A stretch of 64,000 bases of DNA from Calamus simplicifolius (taxonomy: Eukaryota; Streptophyta; Magnoliopsida; Arecales; Arecaceae), in assembly GCA_900491605.1 (NCBI GenBank), contig UESW01004240.1:606293-670292 (forward strand). The letters run 5' to 3'. The notes beneath the pieces are model-generated. The model made no database searches and was not told the origin of the DNA. It saw only the letters and a program-made list of their open reading frames with translations. Of the stretch, positions 1 through 10,163 are shown in pieces. The stretch's first letter is position 1. The number at the start of each line of letters is the position of its first letter. Both the position numbers and the translations under genes were made by a program.

Positions 1-900
1 TTTCCAAATATCCTCTTTCTTCTTTGTAGGTATATAGTCTAAGAAATTGCCTTTTTAAATTAGAGTGCCTAAGTGACTACTAAATTGTAGAGTATATTCT
101 ATATTAGGTAGATTAAAATCATTAGTTTGAATATATTTACGGCTACCATCTGGTTTCTTTGATAATTGAAGACATATTGTAGAACTTTTGATCCTTCTAA
201 TATGATCTACATTAATGATCAAATATTATCAAAAATATTATTTCAATAAAATTAAACAAGCTAGTAATAACATTAATGTTAGATGTTAAGCTAAATTTAC
301 CATCATTTGTATTTTTGTTGGTTAAGATGGCTTTGATCGGCTTGTGCCTATAATGGAGAATGATTGCTCAACTTGAATATGATCAGATAGCACTATGAAA
401 TAATTTAATTGATGTTTTAAAAAATAAATCCTTATGAAACAATACTTAGGCCATAGTAATAATATCTAAAGAGACCAATAATATGTATCATTTAAAATAG
501 TGACATTAGAATACCCATACACATGAGGGCTACTACATGGTTAGAAAAATATTAGATTCCATTTAGCATTGAGACTATTTGGGTGATAGGTTTTTAGTAT
601 GGATTGGTATATACTAGTCTACCATGCTACTCTTATAACTATTGCTTGAATAGGCTAGTAGAATTATGATGCTACTGTTGATGTATGGTTGGCTTGAGCT
701 AAAATAATTTTTATATTACTGTTGCTTGTAATGGCCTTATCATGCGGCATAGTAGATCCATGTAAGGACTTGTAAAGAAACATAATTATATATAATTTAA
801 TTTTAAAAGATAAAATATAAAAAGAAATGTAATCATGGAGTGTGATCTATAATACTACAAATTAATAGAAAAATATGGAATCTATATTAATAAACTCTTA
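1..900. other. AT-rich intergenic spacer, no gene seen
   Basis: No long open frame, RNA gene or recognisable transposon end is visible. Base composition is strongly AT. The TTA at 898-900 is the left target duplication of the MITE that follows. Confidence 0.6.
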
Positions 901-1243
901 GGTAGTGTTTGAAATAGGGGATAATAGGGGATAAGAGGGGATATTCCCTCTATTCCCAAAAGTCATAACTATAAGGGATAACTGGGAATAAAGTTAACCA
1001 AAGGGAAATCCATGGTTAACCATGGTTAACCATGGGATATCCCCTCAATTTATTCCCTAGAGAATACAGAAATAGCTGGTTATCCCTCTAAATAAAAGTA
1101 AAAAAAAGTTATCCTATGAATTTACCTTTTTGTATTTGATATGATCGATGGGATAGTCAAGGGATATCCCTAGGGATAGCCAGGGAACAAACTCTATCCC
1201 GTACACTTATCCATGGATAATATTTTTTCTATCAAACACTACC
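901..1243. mobile_element. Tourist-like (PIF/Harbinger) MITE, family A, complete copy
   Basis: The 343-bp element starts GGTAGTGTTTGAAATA and ends with the inverse (ATCAAACACTACC). It is flanked by TTA at 898-900 and 1244-1246, the 3-bp TTA/TAA duplication typical of PIF/Harbinger insertions. It has no coding capacity. A perfect 26-nt palindrome lies at 1010-1035. This copy serves as the reference for the broken outer copy at 25211-63419 and for the copy at 62877-63278. Confidence 0.85.
1010..1035. repeat. Perfect 26-nt palindrome inside the MITE
   Basis: Two overlapping CCATGGTTAACCATGG units form a sequence that equals its own reverse complement. It is probably a secondary-structure element of the MITE. 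No function is evident. Confidence 0.7.
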
Positions 1244-1684
1244 TTAACATGTTTGCTTCATTAACAATTATCAGGAACATTGTAAAAAAAAAAAAAGGTG
1301 TATCGTGGGTAATGGACCTTTTATGTTTCTAATCATCGATATATGATATGGAATAATATGATTATCATTAAACTATATTTAATTATAAAATGATTGGATT
1401 GTCATTAAGCTGATAAATTGATTAATTTTTGAATTTTGAGTGTTTTGGTATCAGAAAAAAAAGGTAAGATGATAAATTTTACATATTAGTTGAGATAATT
1501 GTGATATCAACTCATATTTATCATTAATTTGAATTGAAATCCAAATATTTTTCTTTTTTTCTTATTTCAAATTGGTTATTATTTATAATTTATCGCTAAA
1601 ATTAATTTGATGAAGTTAAAGGTAAAGTGGATTGGATTATCCACCCATCTATTTTCATCTATCTAGATATCAATGCAACCTTTT

Positions 1685-2075
1685 ATTTACATGCACACAC
1701 ATATACAATACAAACAAACACATATACATGCATGCATACACACACTCACACACATGCATATACATATACACATATATACATACATATACACACATATACA
1801 TACATACATATATACATATCCATACACACATATATACATTTACATATACACACACAAACACATATACATACATATATATACATACAACACACACTATACA
1901 CACTTGTGTGTATGCGCGCGCACGCGCACACACACACACATATATATATATACATATATACATGTATACATTCGTATAGAGACACGCACATATCCATATA
2001 TATATCTGTGTGTGTGCGCGCGCGCGCATACTTACATATATGCGTATGCGCATGTACCTCCATACACATATATAT
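1685..2075. repeat. Compound CA/TA/GC simple-sequence block
   Basis: About 390 bp of interrupted (CA)n, (TA)n, (TACA)n and short (CG)n runs, such as the alternating GCGCGCGCACGCGC near 1914. The alternating purine-pyrimidine pattern opens long reading frames on both strands that contain only His, Tyr, Ile, Thr, Cys, Val and Met; these are not genes. Confidence 0.9.
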
Positions 2076-2274
2076 TTAGAGGTAGATTTGGATATATTTA
2101 AACATAACCAAATTCATAATTCAGTCACTTAGATCCACATGGATCTCGAAGTTATTTTACCTTTTTTTTATTTTTTTTATCTTTGGGATTCATAAATTGT
2201 ATGGATCCAAGGATGAAAAAAATGATTAAATATAAGCTTAGTTATATTTAAATGTAGTCAAATTTACCCCTCTT

Positions 2275-2317
<43 letters not shown>
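2275..2317. repeat. (TA)n(TG)n microsatellite
   Basis: A short TA run passes directly into about 14 TG repeats. This is an ordinary dinucleotide microsatellite. Confidence 0.9.
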
Positions 2318-2320
<3 letters not shown>

Positions 2321-2549
2321 TCCTAGAGAAAATATATATAGATATGAATAGAAACTTGTCCAATTTACATTTGAATATTAAGATTTATTTATAATTCTAC
2401 TTGATTTTATATAACATAGGAAAATAATTGACCATTTTAATAAGTATTCACTTAATTTACTTTCTACTTAATGATATATTTAATTTAATGGTAGGAAAAA
2501 TCAATCATATTAATAAGGCATTGACTTAAATTATTTTTCACTTAATGAT

Positions 2550-3170
2550 TGTTGGGCCCATGGCCCACTTATTCAGCCTATTAGGGCAAAAGGGAGCGCT
2601 ACTCCTTTTTTTCACCATGATTTGTTCTCTCTCTTTTATAAAAGGAGTAGCCGCCTTCCTTTTTTAGGTTTTCTCTTTTTAAGGAGCAGCCGTCTGGAAA
2701 AAATAGGAGAAGCATGTAGCAGGTATTTCTTTTTTTCTAGAAGCATGGATTGCTAGGAGAAGAGAAGGAAGGGCTGCTCTTGGTGCTTAACTACGTGGGA
2801 GGACTTCCACTCCAGGAATCACGTGAAGGTGCTGCAGAAGAAAAACAAGAGAAGAAGAAGAAGAGAAGGGAAGAAAATAAGGAAGTAACGTAGGAGACCG
2901 TATTTTTGGTGATGTAATTCTTATATCCCTATTATTCTCTTGTGATTGTTTCTCAAGTTCTGGCAAGGGACTTTGAGACTTAGATATTTATTATTTTATA
3001 GTGGATCTTCTTCTCTGGCTTGCCCGTGGTTTTTTTCCCTTTATCTTGAAGGGATTTTTCACGTAAATCTTGGTGTTTCTGTTATTGTGTGGTTTGCACA
3101 TTTTTATTTATTATTCCACTGCGTATTACGGTCTGCTAGTATTTGCTCGTACACGGATTCTTACCCATCA
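2550..3170 (+). repeat. 5' LTR of the Tork-type copia element
   Basis: Starts TGTTGGGCCCATGGCCCA and ends TTACCCATCA. It matches 7084-7703 closely over its whole length. A TATAAAAGGAG at about 2637 lies in the expected promoter position. The open frame from 2946 crosses the LTR end and is not a gene until the gag start at 3214. Confidence 0.92.
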
Positions 3171-3172
3171 AC

Positions 3173-3184
3173 TGGTATCAGAGC
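3173..3184 (+). other. Primer binding site (initiator Met tRNA type)
   Basis: TGGTATCAGAGC lies two bases inside the left LTR, the standard copia PBS. Confidence 0.9.
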
Positions 3185-3213
3185 CTGTGAATTTTTTTTT
3201 GTATATGCGAGCA

Positions 3214-3951
3214 TGGAGGCCGGTAATGTTTCCCGCATGATCAGTCTGAACGGAAACAATTGGATGATATGGAAACCAAGGATGGAGGACCTCTTATATT
3301 GCAATGATCTATATGGACCTTTAGAAGGGGTCAAAGCAAAGCCCGCTACAGTGACAGACGATGCTTGGATCATGTTAGATCGGAAGGCAGTCGGTTTTAT
3401 TCGGCAATGGTTGGATGATAGTGTCTTTCACCATGTTTCCACTGAGACTTCTGCAAACTCTCTTTGGAAAAAGTTAGAAAGTCTATATGAGAGAAAAACA
3501 GCTGGCAACAAGGCTTTCTTGATCAGAAAACTAGTGAATCTGAATATAAAGAGGGTGCTTCTATTGCTGAGCATTTGAATGAAATGCAGAGTATTAATAA
3601 CCAGTTATCCTCTATGAAAATGAAGGAAAAATTCAGCAACTTCTCAGATTGATTCACAGGCACTTGTCTCAGAGAATAGAGGACGGTCAAAGTCTAGAAA
3701 TAGAGACAATTCATACAATGGGTAGAAGCAAATTAAGGTCAAGAAAAGATATTACTTGCTATAACTGTGGTGAGAAAGGGCACTACAAGAATCAGTGTAA
3801 GAAGCCTAAGAAGAGTAAGAAAAAGGGAAAAGAAGTGGAGGATACAGAGTCAAAGGAGAATATCACAGCTACTGTGCAGAGTGATAATTATTTGATTTTG
3901 TCTACTTCTGATGGTATCTTCTCATGTGAGTGTCAGAATCATGAGTGGTGA
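3214..3951 (+). pseudogene. gag of the Tork-type copia element, broken
   Basis: The frame starts MEAGNVSRMISLNG and runs in frame to 3578 with a typical copia gag core (WMIWKPRMEDLL, then SLWKKLESLYERK). A frameshift and apparent loss of sequence at about 3575-3650 separate it from the 3' part. That part holds a CCHC zinc knuckle (CYNCGEKGHYKNQC, about 3758-3799) followed by a lysine-rich stretch. The protein would coat the element's RNA in virus-like particles. This copy cannot encode a whole one. Confidence 0.85.
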
Positions 3952-6900
3952 TTGACACAGGTGCTTCTTATCATGCTACACCACGGAGGGAGTTTTTTTC
4001 TACATATAAGACTGAAATTTTGGTGTTGTCAAGATGGAAAATCAAGGCACAGCAGACATCATTGGCATGGGTGACATCCACATGAAGACCAATCTTGGCT
4101 GTAAGTTGGTGCTCAAGGATGTAAGGCATGTAGCTGACTTGAGGCTAAATTTAATCTCAGTTGGAAGACTTGATGATGAAGATTTTGATAGCAGATTTCA
4201 TAAAGGGCAATGGAAGCCCAGTAAAGGTTCACTTGTTGTAGCCAGTGGGAAGAAATGTCACACTTTATACAGGTTGCAGGCTAAAGCTTATGGTGAACAA
4301 TTGAATGTTACAGAGAACGACTTCAGCATGGAGTTGTGGCATAAACGACTGGGACACATGAGTGAGAAGGGGCTGCAAGTTCTTTCCAAGGAAGAAGTTC
4401 TACCAGACTTCAAAGGTGTACATCTGAACCCATGTGTTGATTGTTTGGTTGGCAAGCAACATAGAGTTTCTTTTGCTAGCCTGCTTTATCTAGAAAAATG
4501 CATGTTTTGGATCGTATATACAGATGTTTGTGGTCCTCTAAGGACAAAAACTCATAGTGGATCAGTTAATGTTCTAGGCATCAGTGGTGCACTTTATTTT
4601 GTCACTTTTATAGATGATTTTTCTAGAAAAGTTTGGGTCTATGGTTTGAAGACTAAAGATCAGGTTATTAATGTCTTCAAAGAGTTTCATGCCAGAGTTG
4701 AAAGAGAGACAGGAAAGAAACTGAAATGTATAAGGTCAGATAATGGTGGTGAGTACACAGAGTTATTTGATAATTATTGCAGATCACATGGCATTCAACA
4801 TGAGATGACAGTTCCTAGTACTCCTCAGCATAATGCAATTGCAGAGAGAATGAACCGCACCATCATGGAAAAGATCAGATGTATGCTTTCACAGTCCAAG
4901 TTACCTAAAAGATTTTGGGATGAGGCATTGAAGACAACGGTTGATGTAATAAACTTGTCACCATGTACAGCTCTAGATGGTGATGTTGCAGAGCGTGTAT
5001 GGTCAGGAAAAGATGTCTCTTATAAGCACTTGAGAGTGTTTGGTTGTCGTGCATTTGCACATGTTCCAGACATTGAGAGGTCCAAGCTGGATGGTAAGAC
5101 AAAAGAATGTGCTTTGCTTGGTTACTCACATGATGAGATTGGTTATAGACTTTGGGATCCAGAAAAGCAGAAGGTATTCAGAAGCAGAGATGTGGTATTT
5201 TTTGAAGATCAAACCCTTCAAGACTTCAAGAAGGAGGTGTCAGTCAAGTCTTCTGCAGAAGGATTAACAGACTGTGATCCAGTTACTCCTCTAGTAAATC
5301 AGGGTAATAGGGGAGATGTGCAAGAAAATAGTGCAGGAGCAGGTATTAACTCACCTGTAGGACATGTTGAGCAGGAAGGAGATCAGGAGCAACCTCCTAC
5401 AGAGCCTCAGCTTAGAAGATCTATCAGACAACGTCAACCTTCCAAAAGGTATTCTACAGATGAATATATAATGCTTACTGATGCAGGTGAACCAGAATGT
5501 TACTAGGAGGCAGTTGAAAGTGAGCAGAAAAAGGAGTGGTTAGTAGGTATGCTGGAAGAAATGGATGCCTTACAGAAGAACCACACATATGATTTAGTGG
5601 AACTACCAAGAGGAAGGAAGGCTTTAAAGAACAAGTGGGTTTTCAGGTTAAAGACTCAACAGCATTGTTCTCAACCAAAGTACAAGGCCAGATTGGTTGT
5701 GAAAGGCTTTGGTCAAAAGAAAGTATTGACTTTGAAGAGATTTTTTCTCCTGTTGTTAAAATGTCTTCAATTCGTGTTGCTCTAGGTATTGTTGCTAGTC
5801 TAGACTTGGAGGTTGAGCAGTTAGATGTGAAGACAGCTTTTCTTCATGGTGATTTGGAGGAGGAAATCTATATGGAGCAACCAGAAGGCTTCAAAGTCAA
5901 AGGTAAAGAAAATCTTGTCTGCAGATTGAAAAAAAGCTTATATGGGCTGAAGCAAGCTCCAAGGCAGTGGTACAAGAAATTTGATTCATTTATGGCTGAA
6001 AATGGATACAAAAGAATGGCTTCAGATCATTGGTGTATATCAAATGGTTTAGTGAGGATTTTATCATACTCCTACTTTATGTTGATGACATGCTTATTCT
6101 TGGGAAAGATATGTCTATGATTGACAGGTTGAAGAAGGAGCTGAGCAATTCATTTGAAATGAAGGATATGGGACCAGCAAAGCAAATACTGGGTATGCAG
6201 ATTTTCCGTGATAGAAAAATCAAGAAAATATGGTTGTCACAGGAAAAGTACATTGAGAAGGTATTGAATAGGTTCAGTATGATCAATGCAAAGCCAGTTG
6301 GTTCTCCTCTTGCAGGTCACTTCAAGTTGTGCTCAGAGCAAAGTCCTTCAAGTGATGAGGAGAAGGAGAAAATGAAGAAGGTTCCTTACGCTTCAGCAGT
6401 CGGAAGTTTGATGTACGCGATGGTATGTACGAGGCCAGACATCGCATATGCAGTGGGTGTTGCTAGCAGATTTCTTACAAATCCAGGGAAAGAGCATTGG
6501 GCAGCAGTGAAGTGGATCTTCAGATATCTCAGAGGAAGCTCCAAAGTTTGTTTAAGCTTTGGGGTGGTCCAGCTGTGCTGATTGGTTACACATATGCAGA
6601 TATGGTGAGAGATATTGATACAAGGAAGTCCACATCAGGTTTCATACTTACTTTTGTAGGGGGAGCTGTGTCATGGCAATCCAGATTGCAAAGGTGTGTA
6701 GCTCTCTCTACCACAGAGGCAGAATATATTGCTGCTATCGAGGTCTGTAAGGAGATGCTGTGGATGAAAGAATTCTTACATGAATTGGGATTGAAACAGA
6801 AAAATTATGTGGTACATTGTGACAGCCAGAGCGCCATCCACTTGTGCAAGAACCCAACTTTTCATTTCAAATCAAAGCATATAGATGTGAGATACCACTG

Positions 6901-6979
6901 GATTCGAAATGTGTTTGAAAGAAGCAGTTACAGCTTCAGAAAATTTACACAGATGAAAATGGGGCAGACATGTTGACAA
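3949..6979 (+). pseudogene. pol of the Tork-type copia element (PR-INT-RT-RH), broken
   Basis: The protease motif VIDTGASYHAT is near 3949. Integrase occupies an open frame 4034-5506 with the zinc-binding pre-integrase segment (WHKRLGHMSEKG, near 4337), TDVCGPL, SDNGGEY and the HNAIAERMN glutamate region. An in-frame TAG at 5504-5506 separates integrase from reverse transcriptase, and the same frame reopens at once. RT then shifts frame near 5735 and 6030. Its catalytic YVDDM is still visible at about 6080. RNase H (6497-6976) is in a further frame. Length and order match a full copia pol, so this is a once-complete copy inactivated by point changes and small indels. Confidence 0.88.
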
Positions 6980-7071
6980 AGACCTTATCAAAAGAAAGGC
7001 AAGAGATATGCCGATAGCTGGTCGGCATGATTTCACACTAAGGAAGCATGAGACAGCCTCCCTTATGGGCT

Positions 7072-7083
7072 GAAGGGGGAGGT
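7072..7083 (+). other. Polypurine tract of the copia element
   Basis: GAAGGGGGAGGT directly precedes the right LTR, which is where plus-strand synthesis would be primed. Confidence 0.8.
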
Positions 7084-7703
7084 TGTTGGGCCCATGGCCC
7101 ACTTATTCAGCCCATTAGAGCAAAAGGGAGCGCTACTCCTTTTTTCCACCATGATTTGTTCTCTCTGTTTTATAAAAGGAGTAGCCGCCTTCCTTTTTTG
7201 GGTTTTCTCTTTTTTAAGGAGCAGCCGTCTGAAAAAATAGGAGAAGCATGTAGCAGGTATTTTTTTTTTCTAGGAGCATGGATTGCTAGGGGAAGAGAAG
7301 GAAGGGCTGCTGCTTGGTGCTTAACTACGTGGGAGGACTTCCACTCCAGGAATCATGTGAAGGTGTTGCAGAAGAAAAACAAGAGAAGAAGAAGAGAATG
7401 GAAGAAAATAAGGAGGTAACGTAGGAGACCGTATTTTTCGGTGATGTAATCCTTATATCCCTATTATTCTCTTGTGATTGTTTCTCAAGTTCTGGCAAGG
7501 GACTTTGAGACTTGGATATTTATTATTTTATAATGGATCTTCTTCTCTGGCTTACCCGTGGTTTTTTTTTTCTTTATCTTGAAGGAATTTTCCACGTAAA
7601 TCTTGGTGTTTCTGTGATTGTGTGGTTTGCGCATTTTTATTTATTATTCCGCTGCGTATTACGGTCTGCTAGTATTTGCTCGTACACGGATTCTTTTCCA
7701 TCA
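7084..7703 (+). repeat. 3' LTR of the Tork-type copia element
   Basis: 620 bp, starting TGTTGGGCCCATGGCCCA and ending TTTTCCATCA. It is near-identical to the left LTR with scattered substitutions and small indels. Confidence 0.92.
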
Positions 7704-8439
7704 ATAATATCTTTAATTTAGTGGTCGTAAAATGTAACGATCCAACTTATATCTATGTTTATATATATACTTTGAATATCTAATTTATATTTATATTTAT
7801 ATTATTTAAAATAAATTAGATATGGAAATGGATACCCTAATTTTCAATCCATCATCAGTTTAATTTCAGCTACAGGGCCTGCATTAAATAATAAATTCCC
7901 AAAATACTTTTATGAGATAATTGCATCAATTTCAGAGTTTGAATATTCTATAAATATGAATATTCTATTAGGGAGTAGAGATTACCCCCTACTTCTTGCT
8001 GCTAATGCAAGGCACTGTAGTTTAAGGACTTAATCCTCTCTTATTATTATCAAATAATAATAATAATTAAAAAAATTCTTAAGTAATGGTTTTATTATAT
8101 AGAAAAGATTTTTTACATCAGTCTCCAAGCATAAAACGTGTACCCATACTATTGCTTGTGCCATAGCCCAATGGGCTATGGCGTGCACCGCGTGCGTGAT
8201 GGCACAGGCACGTGACCCATCTGAATGCATGCATAAAATTTTTTATTATTATTTAACATTCATGCATTATATTTTGATTTTCTTTATAGTCCAAGCGAGT
8301 CCTGCCTGATGGGCCGCATTCGTTGGCGCTCGCCCAGCCCATACCGTGATTGGGTTGAGCGACTTAGCAAGTAGCCGAAGGCTGACAAAAAAAGAAAGGG
8401 AGGCCGATACTTATCGTATGGACAAAGGGGGCTGATCGA
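7704..8439. other. Spacer upstream of HRD1, with putative promoter
   Basis: 7704-8280 is AT-rich with no open frame worth calling. It contains a hairpin-forming palindrome at 8160-8182. From about 8281 the sequence becomes GC-richer and leads into the HRD1 leader. I see no convincing TATA box, so the transcription start is not placed. Confidence 0.5.
8160..8182. repeat. 23-nt inverted repeat with a 1-nt loop
   Basis: GCCATAGCCCA, one A, then TGGGCTATGGC. The 11-bp perfect arms sit about 250 bp upstream of the HRD1 leader exon. They could form a cruciform or bind a dimeric protein. This is inference only. Confidence 0.6.
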
Positions 8440-8597
8440 AGGGCTTCTTCGCTCTCATCCGATCTAGGTCTTCTCTGGATCTCCCTCTCCCTCGCATCTG
8501 CGAATCTCTCGGCTCGATCCCGGTGGACGGTGGCAGGCCGGCGAGGCTTCCAAGGTTCGAGGTCGAACTCTCTGCTGCTGATCGGTGGCCAATTGAG
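8440..8597 (+). other. HRD1 5'UTR exon (left edge approximate)
   Basis: A CT-rich, GC-rich leader ends at AATTGAG followed by GTGAGT at 8598, a strong splice donor. The matching acceptor TTCTGCAG ends at 9628, two bases before the HRD1 start codon. This makes a 1031-bp leader intron (8598-9628). The left boundary is a guess from composition. Confidence 0.6.
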
Positions 8598-9630
8598 GTG
8601 AGTTCTTGTTCCTTTCCTCTCCTTTTCCTCTCTTTCTTCTTCATGTTTTCCTCTGAGAAATCGGCGTCGTTCCACCGCCGGGCCACTCTCGGTGGCGATG
8701 GGTTCCCGCCGACGACGATCGGCAGGGGTCCGAGAGGCCTCATGATAAGGAAGTGCAGATTACGATTAGATCATGGCAATTTGGAACAAGACTTGAAAGA
8801 TCGCGTAAAACAAATCTTGTTCTTTTAGTGAGATATAATTTCTTTCTTTTGTCTATTGTAATTTGTATAATGTTTAAGTTTTGGTAAATTTTAATTTTAT
8901 ATTTCGGGCTTTGTGTTTCTGATAACCATACTTTAATTATATTGATCATGGAATAATAAAATTGTCGTTAATTCAGTGATTTCTTTCTCTCTTTTTTGTT
9001 TTGAATTTTGGGTGTTTGAGTGTTGAAATAGAAAAAGGAAAAAAAAAAAAGGAGTTTTGGGGATTTCTTGATTTTTTTGGGTATTTACTCGTTTTTAAAG
9101 TTAATTTTAAATGGATGTTGACATATCGACATATCGTTGATGGTTTTCTTCTTATGTTGAATTCGTTAGGATATCTAATTTATTGCTAAGATTAGTTGAA
9201 CTGATCTTTTTGTTGTTTAGTGGTGTGTCAAATTCTCAACATTCCTGATTCTGGTATTGAAGTTTAATGTTTTATATGTTAGTTTTATTAATCAGGGTGC
9301 TTGAACAAAAATATTCTTGAAGAAATTGGTTCATGACAAATCGGTACATATAAAAACTTGAATGAATGCTGACAAGAAAGAGTGAACACAAATTAGATCA
9401 ACAGTTGGGAGGTCCCATAAACAAAGCTTGTTCTTTTAGATAAGATAAAATTTGTTGTTTATGTCTACACATATATATATTCATGTATGTGTGCACACAC
9501 ACATATAGCATTTCTTGATTGACATAAGTTTGGTGTTGAAATTTGTTACTTATTTTCCACCACAAACAAAAAAAACAAGAAGAAAGTTAGTTATCTGAAA
9601 TGAGGATTTGCTGTAACAGTTTCTGCAGAA

Positions 9631-10163
9631 ATGGTGAGGCTCCAAACTTATGCTGGGTTCAGTTTTCTGGCCACCATTACAGCAATATGTTATGCGTTTA
9701 ATAGCAGAGGGCAATTTTACCCTGCTATGGTGTATCTCTCCACCTCCAAGATCTGTTTTGTACTTCTTTTGAACATGGGTCTGGTCATCATGTGTATAAT
9801 GTGGCAGTTAGTGAAGCGTCTGTTTCTTGGTTCTCTTAGAGAGGCAGAAGTTGAGAGGCTGAACGAACAGTCATGGAGGGAGGTCATGGAAATTCTTTTT
9901 GCTATCACCATATTCCGGCAAGATTTTTCTGTATCTTTTCTTGCAATGGTAACAGCTCTTCTGTTGATCAAAGCATTGCACTGGCTGGCTCAAAAGAGGG
10001 TTGAATATATCGAGACAACTCCATCTGTCCCTATGCTGTCTCACATACGCATAGTATCTTTCATGGGGTTTCTTCTCATCCTGGATTGTCTTTTTTTGTA
10101 TAATTTTTTGAAATCTTTGATACAGACACGGCAAGCATCAGTTGCGCTCTTCTTTTCATTTGA
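9631..10163 (+). CDS. HRD1: HRD1 coding exon 1 (residues 1-178)
   Basis: The exon begins at 9629, with the ATG at 9631. It holds most of the membrane domain (TYAGFSFLATITAICYAF, LLNMGLVIMCIMW and later segments). The donor GTAAGT starts at 10164 and splits the codon of Glu178. Confidence 0.93.

Larger units (their letters stand above)
2550..7703 (+). mobile_element. Ty1/copia retrotransposon, Tork (Tnt1-like) lineage, degenerate
   Basis: A 5154-bp element with two LTRs of 621 and 620 bp, a Met-tRNA-type primer binding site directly after the left LTR, and a purine-rich tract directly before the right LTR. Domain order is gag, protease, integrase, reverse transcriptase, RNase H, which is the copia order. 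The RNase H block (YADMVRDIDTRKSTSGF, then TTEAEYIAA and KHIDVRYHWIR) resembles Tnt1 and so the Tork lineage. Flanks are ATGAT (2545-2549) and ATAAT (7704-7708), a 5-bp duplication with one mismatch. Several frameshifts and a stop leave it unable to make its own proteins. Confidence 0.92.

Noticed and set aside
1627..2101. Overlapping long frames on both strands rich in His, Tyr, Ile and Thr
   Set aside because: They are translations of the CA/TA simple repeat and have no protein character.
2467..2550. Possible tandem duplication next to the copia insertion site (CTTAATGATATATTTAATTT and the sequence after 7704)
   Set aside because: Similarity is real but AT-rich and short; not enough to call a separate feature.
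8364..8828. Frames on both strands around the HRD1 leader
   Set aside because: They overlap the GC-rich 5'UTR exon and intron start. The plus-strand one begins with GTG, not ATG, and crosses a strong splice donor.
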